Shown here one piece after another: positions 41,550 through 48,805 of a stretch of 64,000 nt of DNA. Source of the DNA: a bacterium (GTDB lineage Bacteria > Acidobacteriota > Polarisedimenticolia > Polarisedimenticolales > Polarisedimenticolaceae); NCBI GenBank assembly GCA_024226515.1, contig JAAELQ010000040.1:1-64000 (forward strand). The letters are read 5' to 3'. The translations under genes and the position numbers were made by a program. Positions within the stretch are counted from its first letter, which is position 1. Every line of letters begins with the position of its first letter. A model generated the notes under the pieces. The model did not search any database. It was not told the DNA's origin and saw nothing but the letters and a program-made list of their open reading frames with translations.

Positions 41550-43379
41550 ATGCTCACAAAAAGTGGACCGGTAGTTAGCGAGATCTGCGCCTCCCACGGC
41601 GACGATCGTTCCCGTTTGATGGACATCGCCATGGCGATCCAGTCCCGACTGGGCTGCGTGGATGCCGAGGCTGTGGACGTCATCGCCGAACGAACCGGGG
41701 CCCCCCGCGTCGACGTGGACGGCCTCGTCTCGTTCTATGGCTTTCTCTCTTCGGCTCCCACCGGCAAGGTGGTGATCCGGCTGTGCAACGACGTGATCGA
41801 CGAGATGCAGGGCGCCGGGGAGGTCGCCACAGCCCTTGAACAAGAGCTGGGGATCCGCGCCGGGGAGACGACCTCCGACGGGGAGTTCACGCTGGAGCGC
41901 GCGTCGTGCATCGGCATGTGCGACCAGGCGCCCGCCGCGATGGTCAATGACGTTATCGTAACCGACCTGAAACCCGAATCGGCCCGAGCGCTGATCCGCA
42001 CGCTGAAGAAGGCGGATGGAGCGGACGACCTCCGGCCGCTGCTCGTCGAGTCGCCCGGGGACGGGAACAACGGTCACGAGCTCGTAAATACGATGGTACG
42101 CAACAACTTACGCCGCTCAGGCGAGGTGCTGTTCGCCGAGACGAACTCCGGCGTCGCGCTCGAGAACGCCGTGGCGAAGAGCCCGGAAGACGTGATCGCC
42201 GAGGTCAAGGCCGCGCGGCTGCGCGGGCGCGGCGGCGCGGGTTTTCCCACCGGCATGAAGTGGGAGTTCACACGAGCCGCAGGCGGTGACCGGCGCTACC
42301 TGATCTGCAACGCGGACGAGGGCGAGCCCGGCACGTTCAAGGATCGCGTCCTGCTGACCGAGCGTCCCGACCTCGTGTTCGAGGGCATGACGGTCGGCGG
42401 CTATGCGATCGGAGCCCAGGAAGGAATCGTCTACCTCCGCGGTGAGTACGCCTATCTGCGCGCGTTCCTCGAGGATGTCCTGTCCCGTCGCCGCGCGGCG
42501 GGGCTGCTGGGCAAGAACGTCGCCGGCAAGCAGGGCTTCGACTTCGACATCCGGATCCAGATGGGAGCCGGGGCCTACATCTGCGGAGAGGAAACGTCGC
42601 TGATCAACTCCTGCGAGGGACTGCGCGGCGATCCGCGCAACCGGCCGCCCTTCCCGGCGCAGCAGGGCTATCTGGGCTACCCGACCAGCGTCAACAACGT
42701 CGAGACGCTGTGCTGCGCCGCGCGCATTCTCGAGCGCGGCGCGAGCTGGTTCGCCTCGATCGGATCGGACGGCAGCTCCGGGACGAAGGCGCTCAGCATC
42801 TCCGGCGACTGCAAGCGTCCGGGCGTGTACGAGGTGCCGTTCGGGACGCCGCTGCGCGACATGCTCGAGCTGTGCGGAGCCGGTAACACGGCGGCCGTCC
42901 AGGTCGGCGGACCCAGCGGGAAGATGATCGGCGAGGAGGCCTTCGGTCGCACGATCTGCTTCGACGACCTGGCCACGGGCGGTGCGCTGATGGTCTTCGA
43001 CGACACTCGCGACATTCTCGAGATCGTCTCGCGCTTCATGGGCTTCTTCGTCCACGAGAGCTGCGGCTACTGCACGCCGTGCCGCGTGGGCAACGTGCTG
43101 CTCAAGGAGCGGGTCGACAAGGTCCGCGCCGGCCAAGCGCAAGCCTCCGACATCGACTACCTCATCGAACTGGGGCAGACGGTGAAGACGGCCAGTCGCT
43201 GCGGTCTGGGGCAAACCTCGCCGCATCCGGTGCTCACGACGATCGAGAACTTCCGTGGTGCCTACGAATCGCGTCTGGTGCAGAGCGTCGACGGCCGGTT
43301 GCCGAGCTTCGATCTGCGCGAGGCGGTCAAGGAATCCGAACGTCTGTCCGGCCGGCGGCTCGACGACTCGAAGGTTTGA
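41550..43379 (+). CDS. hoxF: NAD-reducing hydrogenase diaphorase subunit HoxF (NuoE-NuoF fusion)
   Basis: This 609-residue subunit fuses a NuoE-like domain (about 1-140) to a NuoF-like domain (about 170-600). It binds NAD(P)+ and FMN and passes electrons to the hydrogenase. NuoF motifs: G-R-G-G-A-G-F-P-T-G, N-A-D-E-G-E-P-G-T-F-K-D, and the [4Fe-4S] site C-G-Y-C-T-P-C-R plus the later Cys in A-S-R-C-G. In the NuoE half the [2Fe-2S] set is C79 (R-L-C-N-D), C120 and C124 (S-C-I-G-M-C). The expected second Cys of the CX4C pair is D84. The start follows a G-A-G-G-A stretch. Length is close to known HoxF. Confidence 0.93.
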   Translation: MLTKSGPVVSEICASHGDDRSRLMDIAMAIQSRLGCVDAEAVDVIAERTGAPRVDVDGLVSFYGFLSSAPTGKVVIRLCNDVIDEMQGAGEVATALEQELGIRAGETTSDGEFTLERASCIGMCDQAPAAMVNDVIVTDLKPESARALIRTLKKADGADDLRPLLVESPGDGNNGHELVNTMVRNNLRRSGEVLFAETNSGVALENAVAKSPEDVIAEVKAARLRGRGGAGFPTGMKWEFTRAAGGDRRYLICNADEGEPGTFKDRVLLTERPDLVFEGMTVGGYAIGAQEGIVYLRGEYAYLRAFLEDVLSRRRAAGLLGKNVAGKQGFDFDIRIQMGAGAYICGEETSLINSCEGLRGDPRNRPPFPAQQGYLGYPTSVNNVETLCCAARILERGASWFASIGSDGSSGTKALSISGDCKRPGVYEVPFGTPLRDMLELCGAGNTAAVQVGGPSGKMIGEEAFGRTICFDDLATGGALMVFDDTRDILEIVSRFMGFFVHESCGYCTPCRVGNVLLKERVDKVRAGQAQASDIDYLIELGQTVKTASRCGLGQTSPHPVLTTIENFRGAYESRLVQSVDGRLPSFDLREAVKESERLSGRRLDDSKV

Positions 43380-43381
43380 AC

Positions 43382-44107
43382 ATGAAAGACGGCATCCAAC
43401 TCATCATCGACGGACAGGAGATCGAGGGCCGCCCCGGCCAGACGGTTCTCGAGGCGGCAGAGGACGCGGGCGTGTACATTCCGCGGCTGTGCTGGATGAA
43501 GGACCTGACGCCGGCGGGAAGCTGCCGGGTCTGTACGGTCCGGGCGAACGGCAGGCCGCAGGCGGCGTGCACGCAGCCCATCTCGCAGGGCATGGTCGTG
43601 GAGAACGACACGGAAGAGCTGCGCACCCTGCGGCGCAACATGATCGACATGCTGTTCGTCGAGGGCAACCACTTCTGCATGTTCTGCGAGAAGAGCGGGA
43701 ACTGCGAGCTGCAGGCGCTGGCCTACCGCTTCGGCATCACCGCTCCGAAGTACCCGTTCGCCTTCCCGGCCCGCGAACTGGACGCCTCGCACCCCGAGAT
43801 TCTCATCGATCGCAACCGTTGCATTCTGTGCGGCCGCTGCTCTCGGGCCTCCGAAGAGCTCGACGGCAACAAGATGTTCGGCTTCGTCGGCCGAGGCGCC
43901 GAGAAGCAAATCGCCACCGGATCCGGTAACGGCCTGGGCGATACGTGCGTGGGGGCCGGGGATGCCGCGGTCTCCGCCTGTCCCACCGGATCGTTGCTGA
44001 TCAAACGGATCGGATTCTCCGTTCCGGTCGGTCAGCGGAAATTCGACAGTCAACCGATCGGCGCAGACATCGAGTCCGACGACGACGGCACGTCCGAAAG
44101 AGCCTGA
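43382..44107 (+). CDS. hoxU: NAD-reducing hydrogenase iron-sulfur subunit HoxU
   Basis: This 241-residue electron-transfer subunit resembles the N-terminal part of NuoG. The [2Fe-2S] ligands are C37, C48, C51 and C63. The His/Cys [4Fe-4S] site is H97-C99-C102-C108 (G-N-H-F-C-M-F-C). The 2[4Fe-4S]-type motif C-I-L-C-G-R-C starts at C147, with C200 in A-C-P-T-G. These clusters relay electrons between HoxF and HoxY. The ATG at 43382 is three bases after the hoxF stop. It completes the diaphorase half of the bidirectional enzyme. Confidence 0.93.
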   Translation: MKDGIQLIIDGQEIEGRPGQTVLEAAEDAGVYIPRLCWMKDLTPAGSCRVCTVRANGRPQAACTQPISQGMVVENDTEELRTLRRNMIDMLFVEGNHFCMFCEKSGNCELQALAYRFGITAPKYPFAFPARELDASHPEILIDRNRCILCGRCSRASEELDGNKMFGFVGRGAEKQIATGSGNGLGDTCVGAGDAAVSACPTGSLLIKRIGFSVPVGQRKFDSQPIGADIESDDDGTSERA

Positions 44108-44115
44108 GGAGCACC

Positions 44116-44661
44116 ATGGGCAAAGCCAAGCTGGCGACGACTTCCCTTTGTGGCTGCTTCGGTTGCCACATGTCCTTTCTGGACATTGACGAGCGCATCC
44201 TGCAGCTGGTCGAGCTCGTCGAATTCGACCGCTCGCCGATCAACGACATCAAGGAGATCCGGAACCCGGTCGACATCGGGCTGATCGAGGGCGGCTGCGC
44301 CAACGAGCAGAACGTGCGCGTCCTGCACGAGTTCCGCGAGCATTGCAAGGTGCTGGTCTCGGTCGGCGACTGCGCGATCAACGGCGGCGTCCCGGCGATG
44401 CGCAACTCGATTCCGCTGAAGGAATGCTACGAAGAGGCGTACCTCAACGGGCCGACCGTGGACAACCCGTCCGGCAAGATCCCCGACGACCCGGAGATTC
44501 CTCTGCTGCTGAACAAGGTCCAACCGTGCCACGAGATCGTGAAGGTCGACTACTACCTCCCCGGCTGCCCGCCTCCCGCCGACGCGATCTGGGAGGCGGT
44601 GTCCGCGCTGCTCGAGAATCGCGAACCGAGTCTTCCCTACACGCTGCTGAAATACGACTGA
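44116..44661 (+). CDS. hoxY: [NiFe] hydrogenase small subunit HoxY
   Basis: This 181-residue short small subunit holds the proximal [4Fe-4S] cluster. Ligands lie in L-C-G-C-F-G-C-H (C12, C14 and C17), G-G-C-A-N-E-Q-N, G-D-C-A-I-N-G-G and P-G-C-P-P-P-A-D. Its small size and lack of a medial/distal cluster domain place it in group 3 (cytoplasmic, NAD-linked) rather than membrane-bound hydrogenases. It lies 8 bases after hoxU with a GAGGAG ribosome site. Confidence 0.94.
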   Translation: MGKAKLATTSLCGCFGCHMSFLDIDERILQLVELVEFDRSPINDIKEIRNPVDIGLIEGGCANEQNVRVLHEFREHCKVLVSVGDCAINGGVPAMRNSIPLKECYEEAYLNGPTVDNPSGKIPDDPEIPLLLNKVQPCHEIVKVDYYLPGCPPPADAIWEAVSALLENREPSLPYTLLKYD

Positions 44662-44683
44662 ACCACGAGAGAGAGCCCACGGA

Positions 44684-46126
44684 ATGAGCACTGAACAGAA
44701 ACGAATCGTCATCGAGCCCGTGACCCGCGTCGAGGGGCACGGAAAGGTCTCGATCCTGCTCGACGAAAACAACCGCGTGGACCAGGCGCGGCTGCACATC
44801 GTCGAGTTCCGCGGGTTCGAGCGCTTCATCCAGGGGAGGCCGTTCTGGGAGTTGCCGGTGCTGGTACAGCGCCTGTGCGGCATCTGCCCGGTCAGCCACC
44901 ATCTGTGTGCCGCGAAGGCCGTCGACGGCATCGTCGGTGCCGAGAAGCTGACGCCGACAGGCGAGAAGATGCGGCGGTTGATGCACTACGGCCAGATGTT
45001 CCAGTCGCACGCCCTGCACTTCTTCCACCTCGCGTCTCCCGATCTGTTGTTCGGCTTCGACGCGCCGGTCGAGAAACGCAACGTCATCGGCGTCATCGGC
45101 GCGTTCCCCGAGTTGGCCAAACAGGGCGTGATGATGCGCAAGTACGGCCAGGAAGTGATCAAGGCCACGGCCGGCAAGAAGGTGCACGGAACCGGCGCCA
45201 TCCCCGGAGGAATCAACAAGAACCTGACGCTCGCCGAGCGAGATGCGCTGCTGGCCGACATCGAGCAGATGGTGACGTGGGCCGGCGCGGCCGTCGGCAT
45301 CGCCAAGCAGTACACGCTGGACAACTTCGAGAAGATCGCCGACTTCGGCTCGTTCGACTCGAACCACCTGTCGTTGGTCCGCAGCGACGGGGCGATGGAT
45401 CTGTACGACGGCAACCTGCGCGCCATCGACTCCTCCGGTGAGACGCTCATCGACCAGATCGACCCGTTGGAATATACCGACCACATCGCCGAAGAGGTCC
45501 GTCCCTGGTCCTACATGAAATTCCCGTACCTGAAGAAGCTCGGCTCGCAGGACGGCTGGTATCGCGTCGGCCCGCTGCCGCGCGTCAACGCGTGCGACTT
45601 CATCGACACGCCGCTGGCCGAGAAGGCCCGGCAGGAGTTCAAGGAAGTGACCGGCGGTAAGCCGAACAACCTGACGATGGCCTACCACTGGGCGCGGATG
45701 ATCGAGGCGCTGCACTCGGCCGAGAAGATCCAGGAGCTGCTGCACGACGCGGACCTCCAGGGCACCGACCTCGTGACGCCCGCGGGCGAGCGGCGCGAGG
45801 AGTACGTGGCGATCATCGAGGCGCCGCGCGGCACGCTGACGCACCACTACCGCGTCAACGACCGGGATCAGGTCGAGATGGCCAACTTGATCGTCTCGAC
45901 GACCTGCAACAACGAACCGATGAACCAGGCCGTGCGCAAGATCGCCGACGACCATCTCTCGGGCGCGCCGGAGATCACCGAGCCGCTGCTGAACAACATC
46001 GAGGTCGGGATCCGGGCCTACGATCCGTGCCTCTCCTGCGCGACGCACGCCATGGGCCAGATGCCGCTCGAGGTGAGCCTGATCGACCACGAGGGCAACA
46101 CGCTGGATCGACGGCTGAAGGAATGA
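44684..46126 (+). CDS. hoxH: [NiFe] hydrogenase large subunit HoxH
   Basis: This 480-residue catalytic subunit binds the Ni-Fe centre through two CxxC motifs: L1 RLCGICPV (C65, C68) and L2 D-P-C-L-S-C-A-T-H (C449, C452). The C-terminal 25 residues after His455 form the extension removed by the maturation protease (HoxW, next gene). The motif pattern and partner genes mark group 3d bidirectional hydrogenase. E-P-V-T-R-V-E-G-H-G near the start is also typical. No hyp genes are in the window. The stop overlaps hoxW by four bases. Confidence 0.95.
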   Translation: MSTEQKRIVIEPVTRVEGHGKVSILLDENNRVDQARLHIVEFRGFERFIQGRPFWELPVLVQRLCGICPVSHHLCAAKAVDGIVGAEKLTPTGEKMRRLMHYGQMFQSHALHFFHLASPDLLFGFDAPVEKRNVIGVIGAFPELAKQGVMMRKYGQEVIKATAGKKVHGTGAIPGGINKNLTLAERDALLADIEQMVTWAGAAVGIAKQYTLDNFEKIADFGSFDSNHLSLVRSDGAMDLYDGNLRAIDSSGETLIDQIDPLEYTDHIAEEVRPWSYMKFPYLKKLGSQDGWYRVGPLPRVNACDFIDTPLAEKARQEFKEVTGGKPNNLTMAYHWARMIEALHSAEKIQELLHDADLQGTDLVTPAGERREEYVAIIEAPRGTLTHHYRVNDRDQVEMANLIVSTTCNNEPMNQAVRKIADDHLSGAPEITEPLLNNIEVGIRAYDPCLSCATHAMGQMPLEVSLIDHEGNTLDRRLKE

Positions 46127-46617
46127 CGATGCAGCCACGCACGTTGATTCTGGGGTGGGGCAACCCGGGTCGCCTCGACGACGGCCTGGGGCCCGCATTC
46201 ACCAGGCAGCTGGCCGAGCGCTGCCCGGACGGCGCGACGATCGACTCCGGCTACCAGTTGACGATGGAAGACGCCGCGGAGGTGGCGCGCTACGACCGCG
46301 TGCTGTTCGTCGATGCCGACCGGACCGGCCCCGCTCCGTTCCGGATGCAACCGGTCGAACCCAGTCGCAACGGATCGAGCTTCAGCACGCACAGCATCTC
46401 GCCCGGGGCGGTGCTCGCGCTCAGTCGCGACCTGTTCGACGCCGAGCCGCAGGCCTGGGTGCTGGGCATCCGCGGATACGCCTTCGACGAGTTCGGTGAG
46501 CAGCTCACCGATCGCGCCCAGGCGAACCTCGAGGAGGCCGTTCGCTTCGTCGAATCGGCGATCGAGGCGGGAACTTTCGAAGAGCGCGTGCCGTTGCACG
46601 CGTCCCGTGAGGGTTGA
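46123..46617 (+). CDS. hoxW: hydrogenase maturation endopeptidase HoxW
   Basis: This 164-residue protease of the HupD/HyaD family cuts the C-terminal extension of HoxH once nickel is inserted. Conserved metal-binding acidic residues appear in G-W-G-N-P-G-R-L-D-D-G-L-G and V-D-A-D-R. It overlaps hoxH (ATGA) and is the last structural gene of the operon. The start could also be the ATG at 46129. Three bases separate it from the response regulator gene. Confidence 0.9.
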   Translation: MTMQPRTLILGWGNPGRLDDGLGPAFTRQLAERCPDGATIDSGYQLTMEDAAEVARYDRVLFVDADRTGPAPFRMQPVEPSRNGSSFSTHSISPGAVLALSRDLFDAEPQAWVLGIRGYAFDEFGEQLTDRAQANLEEAVRFVESAIEAGTFEERVPLHASREG

Positions 46618-46620
46618 GCC

Positions 46621-46995
46621 ATGCCGGACAAACAGCCGCTGATTCTCTGCATCGACGACGATCCCGACATCCTGTCGTTTCTGCAGATCGTGCTCGAGGC
46701 CGCGGACTACCGCTACGTCGGGGCCGGCACCGCGGAGGCGGGGCTGCGCGCCTACGCGGAGGAGGCCCCCGACCTGATCATCGTCGACCTGATGATGGAA
46801 GAGATCGACTCGGGCAAAAACTTCGCCGGTGAGATGCGCAAGCAGGGCAACACCGCGCCGGTGTTCATGCTCAGCTCGGTCGGCGACAATCTCAGCGGCG
46901 TCCTGGACTACACGGAGCTGGGGCTCGCGGGCGTGTTCCAGAAGCCGCTGGACAAGCGGCACCTGCTGGCCGTGATGAAGGCCAAGCTGGGCTAA
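46621..46995 (+). CDS. stand-alone response regulator receiver protein
   Basis: This 124-residue CheY-like receiver has the acidic triad in L-C-I-D-D-D-P-D, phospho-acceptor D56 (L-I-I-V-D-L-M-M), the Ser in M-L-S-S-V and K108 in Q-K-P-L-D-K. No output domain. It lies three bases after hoxW, so it is probably co-transcribed with the hydrogenase, and it converges with a histidine kinase gene four bases away. The two may form a regulatory pair acting on hydrogenase function or expression, but this is inference from position. Confidence 0.88.
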   Translation: MPDKQPLILCIDDDPDILSFLQIVLEAADYRYVGAGTAEAGLRAYAEEAPDLIIVDLMMEEIDSGKNFAGEMRKQGNTAPVFMLSSVGDNLSGVLDYTELGLAGVFQKPLDKRHLLAVMKAKLG

Positions 46996-46999
46996 GAGC

Positions 47000-48412
47000 C
47001 TAGGAGCCCGGTCGGGGACTGCCCGGCTGGTGGGTCGGCAGGACGATCTCGATTTCCGTCCCGCGCCCCTCGGCGCTGGTCAGGTTCATCCGTCCGTGGT
47101 GGCGATGGACCGACTGCTGGACGAGGGCGAGGCCTAGGCCCGTGCCGTTCTCGGTGTGCTGCTTCGCGTTCGAGGCGCGGAAGAACTCCTTGAACAGGTT
47201 CCGCTGCTCGGCTTTCGGAATTCCGATCCCCGTGTCCGTGACCGTGATGCGAACGAACCCGTTGCCGTTGCGATGGAATTGCACGCCGACCGTTCCACCC
47301 TCCGGCGTGTACTTGATCGCGTTCGAGACGAGATTATCCATCATCTTTTCCAGCAGGTCCGCGCCGCTCTCGATCTCCGGCAGATCGTCGTCGCAGGCCA
47401 GCTCGAACGTCAGTCTCTTTCTCTCGGCCTCGGCGCGAAACGCGTGATCGATGTGCCGCGCGAGTTCCCTCAGGTCAACGACGACGTCCGGGATCTCGTG
47501 GCTCGCGTCGCGCACCATGCCGATCGTGAGCAACTCGCCGATCATCCGATGCTGGTCGCGCAGCCGCACGTCGAGACGCTTCAGATGGGTGGCCTGTTTG
47601 TCCGTGACGGGACCCAGGTCGCCGTCACGCAGCAACTCGATCAGACCGAGCCCGGCGCTGAGCGGTGAGCGTAAGTTGTGCGCGACCTCCAGCATCAGCC
47701 GCGTGCGCTCCCGGTTCAGCTCGATCAACGCGTCGTTGGCCTCGCCCAACGCCCGCGTCGCGTGCGCCAGGTCGCGCACGCGGACGCGCAGTCGGCGCAT
47801 GATTCGCGTGACGAGATCCGCCGTGATGAACACGGTGGCGGAGAAGAACGCCAGCATGATCACGGCCTCGACACCGCGGTCGCTCGGATTCAGCTGTCGG
47901 CCGTGGTAGACGAGATTCACGGGGTCCAACCAGCCCTGGGTGTAGGCCAGCAGCAGCAGCCACAGGCCCGCGGCCGCCAGGGCCGCGAACACGTAGGCCA
48001 CCCTGCGACGGAACTGTACGGCCGCCAGGATGACGTGAAACAGCAGGAAGATCGCGAGCGGGCTCCAGACGCCGCCGGTGAAGTGCAGCAGCAGCAGCAT
48101 CGCCGCGTAGTCCGCCACGACCTGACCGATCGTGAAGTACCGGTCGATCCAGGCCTCGTTGTACAGCCTGTCGTGGTAGCGACGCAGCCACCACGCGAAC
48201 AGGGTGTTGTAGGCCGCGTTGGCCACGGCCAGCCCGACGATCGGGACGACCGGAAGCTCGAACCCCAGCCTGCGTCCCACGAGCAGACTGACGATCATCG
48301 CCGGCGGAACGAACCAGCGCAGACGGATCTGACGAAACGCGCGACGACCCCAGAGCTGCGGCAGGCTGGTCGCGCTACCCAGTAAGTCGTCGACGATCCG
48401 TGCCCGCGCCAC
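47000..48412 (-). CDS. multi-spanning sensor histidine kinase
   Basis: This 470-residue kinase has about six membrane helices (about 33-46, 55-75, 93-113, 117-133, 138-157 and 182-200), a coiled linker (about 205-240), an H-box with H245 in V-A-H-N-L-R-S-P-L-S-A and an ATPase domain (N-box V-S-N-A-I-K-Y, G1 D-T-G-I-G, G2 G-L-G-L). The multi-spanning membrane portion suits sensing of membrane state or a small molecule. The H-box N-L-R in place of the common E-L-R is mild variation. The gene is convergent with the response regulator after hoxW. Confidence 0.88.
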   Translation of the reverse strand: MARARIVDDLLGSATSLPQLWGRRAFRQIRLRWFVPPAMIVSLLVGRRLGFELPVVPIVGLAVANAAYNTLFAWWLRRYHDRLYNEAWIDRYFTIGQVVADYAAMLLLLHFTGGVWSPLAIFLLFHVILAAVQFRRRVAYVFAALAAAGLWLLLLAYTQGWLDPVNLVYHGRQLNPSDRGVEAVIMLAFFSATVFITADLVTRIMRRLRVRVRDLAHATRALGEANDALIELNRERTRLMLEVAHNLRSPLSAGLGLIELLRDGDLGPVTDKQATHLKRLDVRLRDQHRMIGELLTIGMVRDASHEIPDVVVDLRELARHIDHAFRAEAERKRLTFELACDDDLPEIESGADLLEKMMDNLVSNAIKYTPEGGTVGVQFHRNGNGFVRITVTDTGIGIPKAEQRNLFKEFFRASNAKQHTENGTGLGLALVQQSVHRHHGRMNLTSAEGRGTEIEIVLPTHQPGSPRPGS

Positions 48413-48531
48413 GCTGCTCCCGCGAAACCGCGATCGACCTTCTGCCGTCGTCCCGGCTCCACCTCAAATGGTAACACCGTGAGCGTGCAGCGAATTGGAG
48501 GCTGAAGTCCCTTTTCGCCGGCCGGAGGCTC

Positions 48532-48805
48532 GGAGCCTGTCCGAGTCATCACCGGCATCGCGCGCATGGGTCTTGCGCGGTGCAGGCGAGGCGAGAGGAG
48601 GCAGTCGATGCTGTTGTATCGTCAACGACGAACAACGAAGCATGCGCCCGCAACCCCCATGCGCCCGGAGGGTTCCGGCGGCGTGGGGCCGTCTGCTTCG
48701 TTGCGCCGACTTCCCTATGCCGGGCATATGTCCGCGTCGCCGGCGCCTCGCATACGGCCCCACGGCGCGCGGAACGCGATGTCGGTGATGACTCGGACAG
48801 GCTCC
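48532..48805. repeat. 274-bp element bounded by 31-bp inverted repeats (MITE-like or structured RNA)
   Basis: The left end 48532-48562 (starts GGAGCCTGTCCGAGTCATCA) and right end 48775-48805 are reverse complements over 31 bases with one mismatch that would be a G-U pair in RNA. Inside are further complementary arms: GCGAGGCG (48586-48593) with CGCCTCGC (48744-48751), and CAACGAAGCA (48633-48642) with TGCTTCGTTG (48694-48703). The right end abuts the TAG stop of the multicopper oxidase gene. No transposase and no obvious target duplication is seen. The rest of 48413-48804 holds no credible gene. Confidence 0.8.
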
